Source: Cynocephalus volans (Eukaryota; Chordata; Mammalia; Dermoptera; Cynocephalidae). From it: a stretch of DNA of 64,000 nucleotides. The position numbers and the translations under genes were made by a program. The notes beneath the pieces were generated by a model. The model was given only the letters and a program-made list of their open reading frames with translations, searched no databases and had not been told where the DNA came from. Of this stretch, positions 34,410 through 44,250 are shown piece by piece; the first letter of the stretch is position 1, and each line of letters starts with the position of its first letter. The stretch lies in the NCBI RefSeq assembly GCF_027409185.1, contig NC_084478.1:82691624-82755623 (forward strand). The letters run 5' to 3'.

Positions 34410-36495
34410 ACAGGTGTAGTAATAGAAGAAAAACTGATTTTTACTTCATACAGACTCTATCTCTCTGATCTACGAGTTACAAGGCCAGGGTAGGGGGATA
34501 GTAGGTGGATGGAATATCTTCCTATCTTTCTTCAAGTAGTTCACATTGCTCTGTTTCAGGCACCATATTTTAGCCACAACCACCCCTACGTGGTGGGAGC
34601 TGGAGGCATAATTTGTAGGATCCTCTACCAACCTAGTCCCTGGGAGAACAATCCTCTTATAGGGGAGCCTTGATGATTCACTTTTGTCCATGACTTTAGG
34701 GCTAGAATTCCATTAATTATCAATGCCAAAACAAGATCTCTCATGTCTCCTTCACTTTTGGCTCTAAGTTCAATCCTGTCCCAATATTAGAAGATTCATG
34801 TAGAGGTGCCTCACTCTCCCAGTGATTTGAGGGTCACTGCATTTGGTTTCCTATTGATTACTATCACAGGATTTGATTGGCATTCCCGGCATCTGATTTA
34901 AGTTGAGATAAATGTGATTCACACAATAAGAGATATAAAAACACCCTCCAAACTTCAAATACTGTCCCTGTTAGGGAGGCTCCTGTATTTTCCGCAATTC
35001 TATCCCCTTGGAACCATATATTTACAATATTAAAAATGGCAAGTTCTTCTTAACAGGCCCAAAATGACAAAATGAATTAATATAGGCTTAGGTTCATGTG
35101 TAAATTGTGGCGTCTCCAAGACTTTCTGGCCAATTTTTAGGACAATGCTCTCCTCATATTTCTTCTGAACCCCAATTCTAAAAGAAAATTATTTATAAAA
35201 ACTCTACCACTCATAAGAGCTAATTTATTGAGCCAGGTTCAAACAGAATGGTAGTCATACCCGTTTCACCCATAAGTAGTTAAATGATGATTGTAATGCC
35301 TAGCATTCATTTGCATACTAAGCATTGCTCTGTTACATGCATTTTCTAATTTAAACCTTACTACAATTTTATGAGGTAGGTAGTCATCAGCCCCATTTTA
35401 CTGATGAGGAAATACAAGCAAAGGAACTTATTGACTTGATCAAAGTTTCATTTTTATTAAGTGGCAGCAGCAAAATATAAACATAGGTAATGTGATTCTC
35501 AAGCCTGATGCTGCAATTACTATAATCCTTCCCTTTGGATATTCCCTAAGACTTTATTTGTCCATAAACAGAAAGACATGAAGCAGTCTGCTGGAGATTA
35601 GCTATGATTAGAGAGAGCTATTTGTAACCGGAAACTACTCATAATCCAAACTCTTTGCTAGTAACAGTGTACTCATTCTCATAAGAGAGTCTATGATGAC
35701 ATGTAGTGAAAAAAGAACAAGTTTATAAATCAGGTAACCTTGGATCTAGATGCACCTTAGCTATTTTTGCACTGTGACAATAAGCAAATCTCTGGGCTTC
35801 AGGTACCTCATCTTTACTATGTGTTCATATACACAATTCTAATTACTCTAATGGGAACACCTTCATGTATCAAAACAAAATAAAATCCAATGGAACAATT
35901 GGAGTGAGTGAGTAAAACCACCATGCTATGCAGATGAGACTATCTGCATAATAACAGAAGACATTTCTTACCTTGCAGCACTATTGCCAAATGTCCCCTG
36001 GGAGTGGGGGAAGAGCAAACTAGCTCAATGCCAAAGATAGATCCCACCTCTGTTCCTTCATTATCATGATAATGTAGTTGGCCTCCCTGGAATACTTTCA
36101 AATCATTCCTTAGTAAGGAAAAAATATGCAAGGAAAAGGCTGGTGGGGGTAGGGGTCTTTCTAGGTCTTGCGAATATATCTAATTATTTATTTGTTGAAT
36201 ATTGTCAAACTGTGGTTCACTCAAATCTCCTCTCTCACAACCCACCCTACCTTTGACATTCTCCTTCCAAATACCTTTCAGAGAAAGATTGCTTATCCTA
36301 CCGAAAAGTCTGCATATGACTTTTCTTCACCACTGAGTTCCCAAAGGAGTGACATGTTCTACCTAAGTAGTTAGCTATCTGCAATGTTGCTCCAATCAAA
36401 CTTTCTTTCCCACCTTACTTTGCATTTCTCTCTCCCTTTTATCTCCTTTCCTTAGTCATTCAAGTGATGAGGGCTTTTATTCTAGCACTCTAGAG
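34410..36495. other. Non-coding right part of the duplicated segment, copy B (before the retrovirus)
   Basis: Matches 4962-7036 of copy A and 54948-57036 of copy C. No gene. It contains two MIR fragments (about 35340-35526 minus, about 35705-35875 plus). It ends at ctctagag, where copies A and C continue with ctctagaaagg. Confidence 0.8.
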
Positions 36496-36909
36496 TGTTA
36501 TGGCCAACGTCCGGCGGGTAAAGGAAATTTGCCCACGAAAACCGGGTAATAGGAAAGGGAAAAGAGTTTATTTCTGGCAGCCAGGGCTACGCAGGCCAGT
36601 CTAAATGCGCAGCCCCGAGTCGAAACCTCTCGCAGCTTCTATTTTTAGCTAGGCGGGAATTTTTCACACCTGACACAATTTATCCAATGCAAGCAAGCCA
36701 GCAGTACATAAGCTAATTTTGTGGGTAGCCCTGTAGCCCCTGCCCACCCTGGATTCCCCATAGGGATTTTTCAGGCTAAAATGGCAGAGCCGCCTAAAAC
36801 GGCATTGGCCATGCTTCTCTGTTTATTCCCCCATTTATTTCACCAAGCGACTTGCAGAGTAGCAGAATGCATATGTTAAGGTCAGTAGGGGTTCGGGCGT
36901 CCCTTAACA
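36496..36909 (-). repeat. 3' LTR of the endogenous retrovirus (414 bp)
   Basis: On the minus strand it starts tgttaaggga and ends ggccataaca, the standard TG...CA ends. Inside are a TATA-like taaaaata (plus-strand 36640-36648 reversed) and an aataaa polyadenylation signal (36567-36572 reversed). Compared with the retained 241 bp of the 5' LTR there are about 26 differences and no length change, counted by eye. Confidence 0.93.
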
Positions 36910-36922
36910 TTCCCCCCTGTTG
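36910..36922 (-). promoter_or_regulatory. Polypurine tract
   Basis: The minus strand reads acaggggggaa immediately before the 3' LTR. In retroviruses this purine run primes plus-strand DNA synthesis. Its position fixes the left LTR edge. Confidence 0.85.
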
Positions 36923-36975
36923 TTGTAGCTATAGCAAATGATTGCTGTCTTAGGGGTTGAATTTTAAAAAGCACG

Positions 36976-37521
36976 TTAAAGTCTCTTTAGTCTTATTTCA
37001 GTTGGGCCATCTGTGGTCTGGACGCTCCAGCCGTCGGTGCTGGGGTTTGAGTTCGGTGCCGGTTTGACGTGAGTCCAATGCATCCAAGCGTCCTTTCCAG
37101 CAGCCTTTACAGCTGTGGGTGTGCTGAGGATCACCAGGTATGCTCGAGTCCAGCGGGGCTGGAGGGACGAGGCAGTTAACTTCTTTATGTACACCAAGTC
37201 CCCGGGTTGCGGGATGGGTCCGGGTGGCTCCTGCTTTCTAAGGGAAGCGTTAGCACTTAGTTTGTTTCTGATTTGTGAACAAATCTGTTGTAGGGTTTGA
37301 AGTTCCCCCAAAATAGGGGCAGGCAGCATTTCGGGGTCAGCCTCCAGTGGCACCTTGGTTAGTAGGGGTGGGGGGCGACCTAAAAGAATTTCATAAGGTG
37401 TGTATCCCTGTTTATATGGGGAATTTCGTACCCTTAATAGTGCAAAGGGACGGAGATCTACCCAGTTTTCACCAGTTTCTAAATGAAGCTTAGTCAAGGT
37501 TTCTTTTAAAGTTCTGTTCAT
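36976..37521 (-). pseudogene. pol: Retroviral integrase, C-terminal part
   Basis: A 181-aa frame covering the end of the integrase catalytic core and the C-terminal DNA-binding domain. Features are the MNRTLKETLTKL helix, YTPYEILLGRPPP and GDLVYIKKL with RAYLVILSTPTAVK, typical of gammaretroviral integrases. It ends at its own stop 66 bp from the LTR. In gammaretroviruses env normally overlaps this end, but here nothing env-like follows. It is separated from the upstream integrase piece by a frameshift and an in-frame stop between 37521 and 37590. Confidence 0.88.
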
Positions 37522-37574
37522 GCGCTCAACCTATCCTGAACTTTGAGTGCGGTAGGCGCAATGTAAATTCCATT

Positions 37575-38036
37575 TTATTCCCAAACATTGGCCAATTGTT
37601 GGGATATTTGTGCGTTAAAGGCAGGTCCATTATCTGACCCGAGGGTTGTGGGTAGCCCAAACCGGGGTAAAATTTCATTGATTAATTTTTTTACTACTAT
37701 AGAGGCTGTTTCACACTTGGCAGGAAATGCCTCGACCCATCCAGAATATGTACCTACTAATACAAGCAGGTATTTGTATCCATACCTTCCAGGCATAACT
37801 TCAGTGAAATCAACTTCCCACTGTTCTCGTGGAGTATTACCTGTTTGTCGAACTCCAGACCATCGATGAGTGACCAGTTTAGAGTTTACTGGAGGACATG
37901 CAAGGCATCGGTAAGGTAATAATTCAACAATTCTTGATGCGGTATTAAAATTAAATGATTGTCTAATTAATTCTAATAGCTTTTTTTCCCCTAAATGGGT
38001 GGCTTGGTGAATTTCATGAGCCAAGCGTTGACCCAT
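37575..38036 (-). pseudogene. pol: Retroviral integrase, N-terminal zinc domain and catalytic core
   Basis: A 153-aa frame. The HHCC zinc-binding residues are visible as H10, H14, C44 and C47. Two catalytic aspartates are present in VDFTEV (D76) and GSDNGPAF (D135). The third catalytic residue lies beyond the frame break near 37580. Integrase inserts viral DNA into host DNA; this one is inactive because the frame is broken. Confidence 0.9.
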
Positions 38037-38102
38037 TTTTTCTGGTAGCCATATGGCTTTGTTTTTTGATTCATACCACCCAGTGGTTATGTTTTTATGG
38101 TA

Positions 38103-38918
38103 TCACGATGTTTCAGCCTTTTTCTCATCTTCTGCAGAGTACTCAGGTTTTAGTGGCAAATGAGTTTGTGGTAGCAAAGGTGCTCTGATTGATGTCCTGG
38201 TTGGTTGTAGTGCCACTGTTTTAGCAGTCTTATCAGCGAAGTTATTTCCTTGAGTTTCTACAGTTGTTCCCTTTTGGTGTGCCTTGCAATGAATAACTGC
38301 AACCTTGGTTGGAAGCCAAATAGCTTCTAATAGTGCAAGAATTTCAGGAACATATTTAATTGTCTTTCCTTCTGAAGTGAGTAACCCTCTTTCTTTGTAG
38401 AGGGCCCCATGTACATGTACAGTAGCAAAGGCATATCTACTGTCAGTGTAGATATTTACAGTCTTACCTTCACTAAGCTGAAGGGCCTTTGTGAGAGCGA
38501 TAAGTTCTGCCTGCTGGGCTGAGGTCTGGGACCCGGGAGCTTCTGCCCATAGTACTCGTTCAGGGGTAACTACCGCGGCTTCTGCATAGCTGACTCCGTC
38601 AACCATGTAGCTGCTGCCATCTGTGAAAAGAGTTAGCTCCGCCTCCTTGAGAGGAGTGTCTTGCAACCCTGGTCGGGTGTCCTGGAATGCGGTTAAGACT
38701 TCAAAGCAATCATATGTGACTTCGCAGCGGTCAGGGCTACTGCCAGGCTGCAAGGTGGCTGGATTTAGGGCAACCGGGTTGGAGAATGTAATATGTTCGG
38801 GTCCAAGCAGTTGGGTCTGGTAATGAGATAACCTTGCATGTGAAATCCATTTTCCTGGTGGGGTTTTTAGTATAGCCTCTACCCCATGAGAGGTAACAAT
38901 ATTTAGGGGCTGGCCCAA
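38103..38918 (-). pseudogene. pol: Retroviral RNase H domain with reverse transcriptase connection
   Basis: A 271-aa frame. The RNase H acidic residues are all visible: D100 (LFTDGSS), E138 (QQAELIAL), D159 (IYTDSRYAF) and D229 (GNNFADKTAK). The first ~90 residues are the connection region. RNase H removes the RNA strand during reverse transcription. The domain appears preserved, but its frame is cut off from reverse transcriptase by a break near 38920-38970. Confidence 0.9.
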
Positions 38919-38966
38919 GGTTAACTTATTCGTTTCTTTTACTAAGAGTGCAGTTGCAGCTGTAGC

Positions 38967-40225
38967 TCATAAGCATGTGGGCCAGCCGGAGGCTACTGGG
39001 TCCAGCTTGCGTGACAAGTAAGCCGCCGGTCTTTTCCATGGCCCTAGATCTTGGGTTAGCAACCCCTTTGCTATGCCCTTGTTTTCAGCCACAAATAAGG
39101 TAAAAGGCTTTTCTAGATTGGGCAGTGCCAGGGCTGGGGCCTGTGTAAGAGCGGCCTTTATGTTGTTGAATGCCAATTGGAGTCTCTCAGTCCAAGTAAT
39201 TTGATCCCCTGGTCCCTTAGTAGCCTCAGAGTAGCTGGGCCATTTCAGCAAAGTTGAGAATCCATAAGTGACAGTATCCTGCGCCTCCTAGGAATTCTCG
39301 AATTTACCTTTTAGTCTTTGGCTCTGGTATATTTAGGATGGCTGTTAATGCGGTCAGGGGAAAATTTCCTTTCGCCTGCACTTAAGAAATATGCCAAATA
39401 TGTCACCATCAGAGAGCAAAGTTGGGCCTTTTTAGTGGATACCTGGTATCCTAGGTATTGTAAGGTCTTTAATAAATCCCCTGTGGCTTGTTTACAAATC
39501 TCCAGGGTGGGTGTAGCCAATAGCAAGTCATTGACATATTGTAACAGTGTTATATTTGATCCCCACTTTACCTTGAAATCTTGGAGGTCTTGGCTCAATG
39601 CTTCATCAAACAGTGTAGGTGAGTTTTTAAATCCTTGGGGCAGTCTAGTCCATGTTAGTTGACCAGAGTAGCTTCCATCTGGGGCTTTCCATTTGAAGGC
39701 GAACAGAGGCTGGCTGATGTTGGCTAGGGACAGACTGAAGAAAGCATCCTTTAAATCCAACACTGTATAAACCTGATGGAGGGGATTAACCAGGCTCAAC
39801 AACGTATAGGGATTTGGTACAGTTGCATGGATAGTTTCCACCCTCTTATTGACTTCACGGAGGTCCTGGACAGGCCTGTCATCATTTGACCCTGGCCTTT
39901 GGACCAGTAACGGGGGAGTATTCCAGCTAGACTTGCAGGGCACTAGTAACCCTTGTTGTTTTAATTTATTGATGTGAGGTTCTATCCCTTGTCGTGCCTT
40001 AAACAGAAGAGAGTATTGTTTTACTCTCATGGGGGTGGCAGTTGCCATGAGCTGGACCACTATTGGAGGTTGGTGCCTTGCTAGCCCAGGGAGATTAGAT
40101 TCAGCCCAGATATGGGGCACAAGTTTCATGTAATAAGCTAGCAATTCTTGGTGGTTGGAGGTTTTATCCTCCTGCAATTGTTCTGGCAAGAGCTTATATT
40201 CTTTGGACAAAGGCAGTGTCACCAA
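38967..40225 (-). pseudogene. pol: Retroviral reverse transcriptase, two frames
   Basis: The fingers and palm are in 39311-40225 (304 aa) and the thumb and connection start is in 38967-39251 (94 aa). Visible motifs are VQDLREVNKRVE, YTVLDLKDAFF, LPQGFKNSPTLF and QYVNDLLLA. The active-site motif normally reads YVDD in gammaretroviruses. Here it is YVND (residues 230-233, codon att on the plus strand at 39530-39532), which removes one of the metal-binding aspartates. A frameshift near 39260-39310 separates the parts. Confidence 0.92.
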
Positions 40226-40430
40226 AAGGGTGGCAGGTTGCTCTAAGCTTAGTGGAGTAAATCTCTGCCCAATAAAGACAGAGGACAGTCAGGCATTAAA
40301 ATGAACGAATGAGTGACTGTGTTCTTGCCTAAGCCGGTGAGTCACCCTTCTGTCCATGAATAAAATTTAGTTTTCCCTGTGGCCCCTTGAATGGCAATAG
40401 GGGGCTTATTGCTAGGCAATTCTGGTGTTT
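40226..40430 (-). pseudogene. pro: Protease remnant between gag and reverse transcriptase
   Basis: In gammaretroviruses the protease lies here and is about 125 aa. The interval holds only about 200 bp with several stops. Weak similarity to the middle of the domain is visible on translation around 40330-40390, and I see no active-site triad (DTG/DSG). Most of the domain is deleted or degraded. Confidence 0.5.
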
Positions 40431-41024
40431 TCAGTACAGAGTATTTAGCCCACATGTCCACCAGAAATGATACTGGTTTTCCTTATAGTAGGCACATTGG
40501 TCTTTATCCAACGGTGGGCGCTTTTTTGCCCCCATGTTGAGTGCTCCTTTAGGGGCCTGAGGTTTCTTGGGTTGGCCTTGTATGGCCAGCAGAACCTTAG
40601 TTAGTCTTTTAAGCTGCTTAACTTCAGGTGGGTCGTGATTTGTGAAAACCTTTTGGGCTATTTCTACCAACTCTGAAAGAACCTTGCCCTCAAATCCCTC
40701 TATTCTCTGCAACTTGCATTTTATATCGGGTGCAGACTGAGCTACAAAGGCCAAATTAACTGCCCTTCGATTTTCAGGTGCTACCAGGTCTATGGGTGTA
40801 TAGATCCGGTACGCCTCTAGGAGGCGCTCTAAGAACACACTTGGAGATTCGGTGGGCTGTTGGATTACTTCACTAACCTTAGATAGGTTTGTGAGTTTTC
40901 GGGCTGCAGCTTGAACCCTGCATCACAGGACCTGGCGAAACCGATCAAGAGCATCCTTACCTCTATTACTATTTGGGTCCCAATCAGGGTGGCGGGTGGG
41001 AAAACAGCAGCCAATCACTCAGGG
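40431..41024 (-). pseudogene. gag: Gag: capsid C-terminal domain and nucleocapsid
   Basis: A 135-aa frame (40431-40838) starts inside the capsid C-terminal domain (FLERLLEAYRIYTPID, next to the major homology region) and runs into the nucleocapsid. The single zinc knuckle (CAYYKENQYHFWWTC) has tyrosine where the second cysteine is expected and lacks the usual glycine, so it could not bind zinc normally. The stretch 40839-41024 is the upstream part of the same domain with frame breaks. Confidence 0.85.
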
Positions 41025-41438
41025 TCATCCGTGGGGAGCCCATTGGGCCTCCCGGTGGATTTGTTCATGTTCCTCCAAAGTGAACAGAGTCTGTAACAAT
41101 TGTTGGCAATCATCCCAGGTGGGCTGGTGAGTATAAAAGACAGACTCAAGCAAAGAAATGAGACCATGTAGATTGGTGGAAAAAGAAAGGTTCTGGTTTT
41201 TCCAGTTGTAAAGATCACTGGTGGTAAAGGGAACATATACCATAAAAGGGCCATTTACCCCTGCGGCCTCACACAAGGAGAAAAGTCCAGGAGGGGAACC
41301 AGTTGAGGGGGGTGAAGAAGGGGAAGCAAAGGAAGGATAGGAAACTGGTGGGGTGGGACTCTGGAGATGATAAGAGGCCCCAGAGTGGGCATCGGGGAGA
41401 GAGAAGTGGGTTAGACACTTGGGTGGGGTCCTCTGCAT
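41025..41438 (-). pseudogene. gag: Gag: capsid N-terminal domain
   Basis: A 137-aa frame with a proline-rich stretch followed by capsid-like sequence ([40 protein letters not shown]). The order and residues match gammaretroviral capsids. It overlaps the next frame upstream, showing a frameshift around 41270-41440. Confidence 0.85.
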
Positions 41439-41864
41439 AAGGTGGAGAGCGGCAGATCAGGTCCGGCTCCTCTGGAGCGGTTGATAAAAGTTGCTTAGGG
41501 TGTGGCTTTGTCAGGAGAATGGCGGCGGTTTCTCTTGGGCGAGCATTTTTCTTTAACCCTGGAAAACATCTTTTTAACCAAGGGTTAGGGTAAGACAGAA
41601 TTTCAATCCAAATGAGAATATTAGGTATCTGATATGGGTGTCTGGGTTTTCCGAAGATGACCCGTCTGACAGCCTGAGCTAATGGTTGGCTAAGAGAGCC
41701 CCCTGATGGCCAGCGACATTGGAGGTTGGGCAATCAATCTCACAAAGGACTCGCAAGACTTTGGGGTCCACGGAGGCCCAAAAGTCTGCAGCCTTCTCTT
41801 GGAAGGTGTTAAAGTTCATAAGAAAACATTGGAAGACAGTTGGTCTGGAGGATCCTTGTCCCAT
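41269..41864 (-). pseudogene. gag: Gag: matrix and p12-like region
   Basis: The gag start codon is at 41862-41864 (minus strand), giving MGQGSSRPTV with a glycine at position 2 suited to myristoylation, which targets Gag to the membrane. Matrix sequence continues to about 41680, then a stop. The following frame (41269-41733) contains SYPNPWLKRCFPGLKK and a proline-rich stretch. I preferred this start over the in-frame methionine at 41922-41924 because of the MGQ context and position. Confidence 0.82.
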
Positions 41865-42275
41865 GATGTCCTGTGGGGTGGAAATGGCCAAGCTACACTT
41901 ATAACAGACAACACAAAACGACACTTATAACAGACAACACAAAACGAAACTAGATGAACAAAAGGACTTAAACACAGACCGAAACTAACAAACGATATGT
42001 ATATAATAAAAGATTTTATAATCAAAATGCAAGTCCCAATGACCTAAAAAAGGTCCAAACGGATCAGAACGATGTCTCGTTTGATCCAGGGAAAGAGGCA
42101 TCTATGGCTGCGTCCAGCCTAACCTTTTTCCCAACCAAGGAGTCGACTCACCAAATTCAATGGCGCCTGCCATGAGGTTTGTCTCTCTGGGGCTGAAGAA
42201 CGTCTTTTCAGGAATTCACCCCTAGAGATCAAAAAGTCCCAGGGCCAAATGGATGGTTCTCAAGAGGCTTAAGGG
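41865..42275 (-). other. Retroviral 5' leader
   Basis: About 410 bp between the primer binding site and gag, where gammaretroviruses keep the splice donor and packaging signal. I do not assign either. It contains a perfect 26-bp tandem duplication listed separately. Confidence 0.75.
41895..41946 (+). repeat. 26-bp perfect tandem duplication in the retroviral leader
   Basis: The unit starting acacttataacagacaaca is at 41895-41920 and is repeated without change at 41921-41946. Identical units in an otherwise decayed provirus suggest a recent slippage event. Confidence 0.95.
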
Positions 42276-42293
42276 ATCCTGGACGAGCCCCCA
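42276..42293 (-). promoter_or_regulatory. Primer binding site, proline tRNA type
   Basis: The minus strand reads tgggggctcgtccaggat three bases after the 5' LTR. This is one base different from the proline-tRNA primer site common in gammaretroviruses (ccgggat versus ccaggat at the end). It assigns the provirus to the class I, ERV-P-like group and fixes its orientation. Confidence 0.92.
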
Positions 42294-42295
42294 AA

Positions 42296-42536
42296 TGTTA
42301 TGGCCAACGTCCGACGGGTAAAAGAAATTTGCCCATGAGAACCAGGTGAAAGGAAAGGGAAAAGAGTTTATTTCTGGCAGCCAGGGCTATGCAGGCCAAA
42401 CGAAGTGTGAAGCCCCGAGTTGAAACCTCTTGCAACTTTTATTTTTAGCTAGGGGGGAATTTTTCGCGACTGACACAATCTATCCAATGCAAGCAAGGCA
42501 GCAATACCTAAGCTAATTTTGTGGGTAGCCCTGTAG
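42296..42536 (-). repeat. 5' LTR, truncated (241 of 414 bp)
   Basis: Matches 36496-36736 of the 3' LTR at equal length. The outer 173 bp (most of U3) are missing. The sequence ctgtag|tcctcttcc at 42531-42545 joins LTR to host DNA equal to about 9508 of copy A or 59488 of copy C, with 'ag' shared by both partners. Confidence 0.92.
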
Positions 42537-44250
42537 TCCTCTTCCTTTACAGCAAATTTTGACTTCAACTTTGAGACAACCTTATGATAGAGAGGTCATA
42601 TTGATTTAATTAATAAATTCCACTCCTATCTAACCCAAGGCTTAGTTGACAATCATTAGGACAAAAATAATTATTTTTCAAAATCAATATAACAAATCAG
42701 TGAGGACAAAGGGCTTTGTCTTCATCAGAACAATGAACAGTTACTGGAACTGCATTAAACTAAAAAAAGCAATCCCAAGTTAGACCTGGATCTGGTAATG
42801 CTACTAAAACCTACCCAGAACAAAGGGAGGCTGCCCTTAGAAACAGGCTTAACCTTTTCCTTCACTCTTCCTCCTGTCCCACCCTCTGTGAGTGATTTAA
42901 AAATGGAAAAGGTCAAAGCCCAATTGAGCCTAGATTTAGAGGATTTTTGTTTTGTATTCATGCCTCCAATTTTTGCCAATTTCCAATTTTTCTTTTATTG
43001 TTCTTAAAACTTTAGCAAGCATGGCAATATTTTAAACTATTTTCATACACTGACATTATTCTGTTGTAACAAGCCCTTCTTGAGCAGATTTTGATGGTAA
43101 GGAGTACATTTCTAAAGTGTAAGTCAAGAAGCTGTTGCAAGAGAAATCATGTCTCCATACCCACTGTGCTAGGTGCTATCTGAGGTCTGTTTCTGAAAGA
43201 GGTCTATTTAGGCAGCATATATGCGTCAGCACGTAAAGGACAAAGAATTGAAAATAGACAAAACTTGCAAATGCATTTCAAAACCAATTGTGGTTCAAGC
43301 ACGGATGGTTCCGCGTGGCTGGTACCAATGAGACTGGGGTTTGGGAATTAGTTGTCATCCTTCCTTCTGCCGAACAGTTGTCACAATCACTTATTACGGG
43401 GGATGGGCCAGAAAACTGAAGTGTCTATTACAAGGGGGTTCCTGCAACTTAGGGAGCAAGCTCACTACAAACCCAGCTACCTGCTTATAGTAGCAGCCAG
43501 AGTGGTAAAAGAGATGTGGACTAGGAATCAAACCACATGTTATTCTGGGACTAAGCCATGCCCCTAACAGGAAACAGGCCAAAAGGAAAACTTTAGTTCT
43601 CTGGGAAGATACATATATTTTTCATGTCTCTGGGGTCACCTGAGAACCTATCAAAGGACATTATATGCAATAGGCACTCAAATATACTTGTAGAATGAAT
43701 GAATAAATGAAAAAATGAATGAACAGTAACCTTCCTCCTACCTACACTCTAATTTCCGAGCCAATTAATAAGGAAGTGTCTTTCAGTCAAGATCTTTTTT
43801 TCTGTCTAGGATTTAATGCAATGGCTTGACGTAATAGACACTTCTGTTCCATGAGAAGAGTATCACTCCATTTACTGTTTTTTTATTGCATCTCGCCATC
43901 AGACTAAGTTTCTTTTGGTTTTGTAAGGCTGTGCTCTCACCAACTGAGAAACGGGCCAGCCCTCCTTTTGGAACAGAGCTATTTCATTCAGCATTTAGTG
44001 TCATCTTCATCAATATTCATATGAATGAAAACAGTAAAAATCTCTCTCACATTTCCACTCTACAAAGCATGACAAAGAGAAGGTGATATATTTATTTAAT
44101 CACTCCTTCTCAATGTCTTACATGTCACAGCTGCTTGAAGTTTTTTCAACTAATGAAAGGACTGCAATCTTTTATAAAATTTGTTCTTTTGTTTCCACCA
44201 TAAGCTAGTGAGATACCTTTATAACCATTTCTGACTTCAAACTAGGCCAA
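42537..44250. other. Non-coding right part of the duplicated segment, copy B (after the retrovirus)
   Basis: Matches 9509-11213 of copy A and 59489-61196 of copy C. No gene. For most of its length it shares variants with C against A (for example aaaaccaattgtggttcaag and gcacggatggttccgcg). It ends at 44250, where it joins L1 sequence. Confidence 0.8.

Larger units (their letters stand above)
36496..42536 (-). mobile_element. Defective class I (gammaretrovirus-like) endogenous retrovirus without env, copy B only
   Basis: Order on the minus strand: 5' LTR (truncated) at 42536-42296, proline-type primer binding site, leader, gag, protease remnant, reverse transcriptase, RNase H, integrase, polypurine tract, 3' LTR (36909-36496). 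Every coding region is broken. Only about 50 bases separate the integrase stop from the polypurine tract, so env is missing entirely. The left side joins the host at the LTR terminus. The right side lacks the outer part of the 5' LTR plus host sequence equal to about 7036-9508 of copy A, so no target duplication can be checked. Confidence 0.92.

Noticed and set aside
36496-42536. An infectious or protein-producing provirus
   Set aside because: Every reading frame is broken, env is absent, most of protease is missing, the reverse transcriptase active site is altered and the 5' LTR has lost most of U3.
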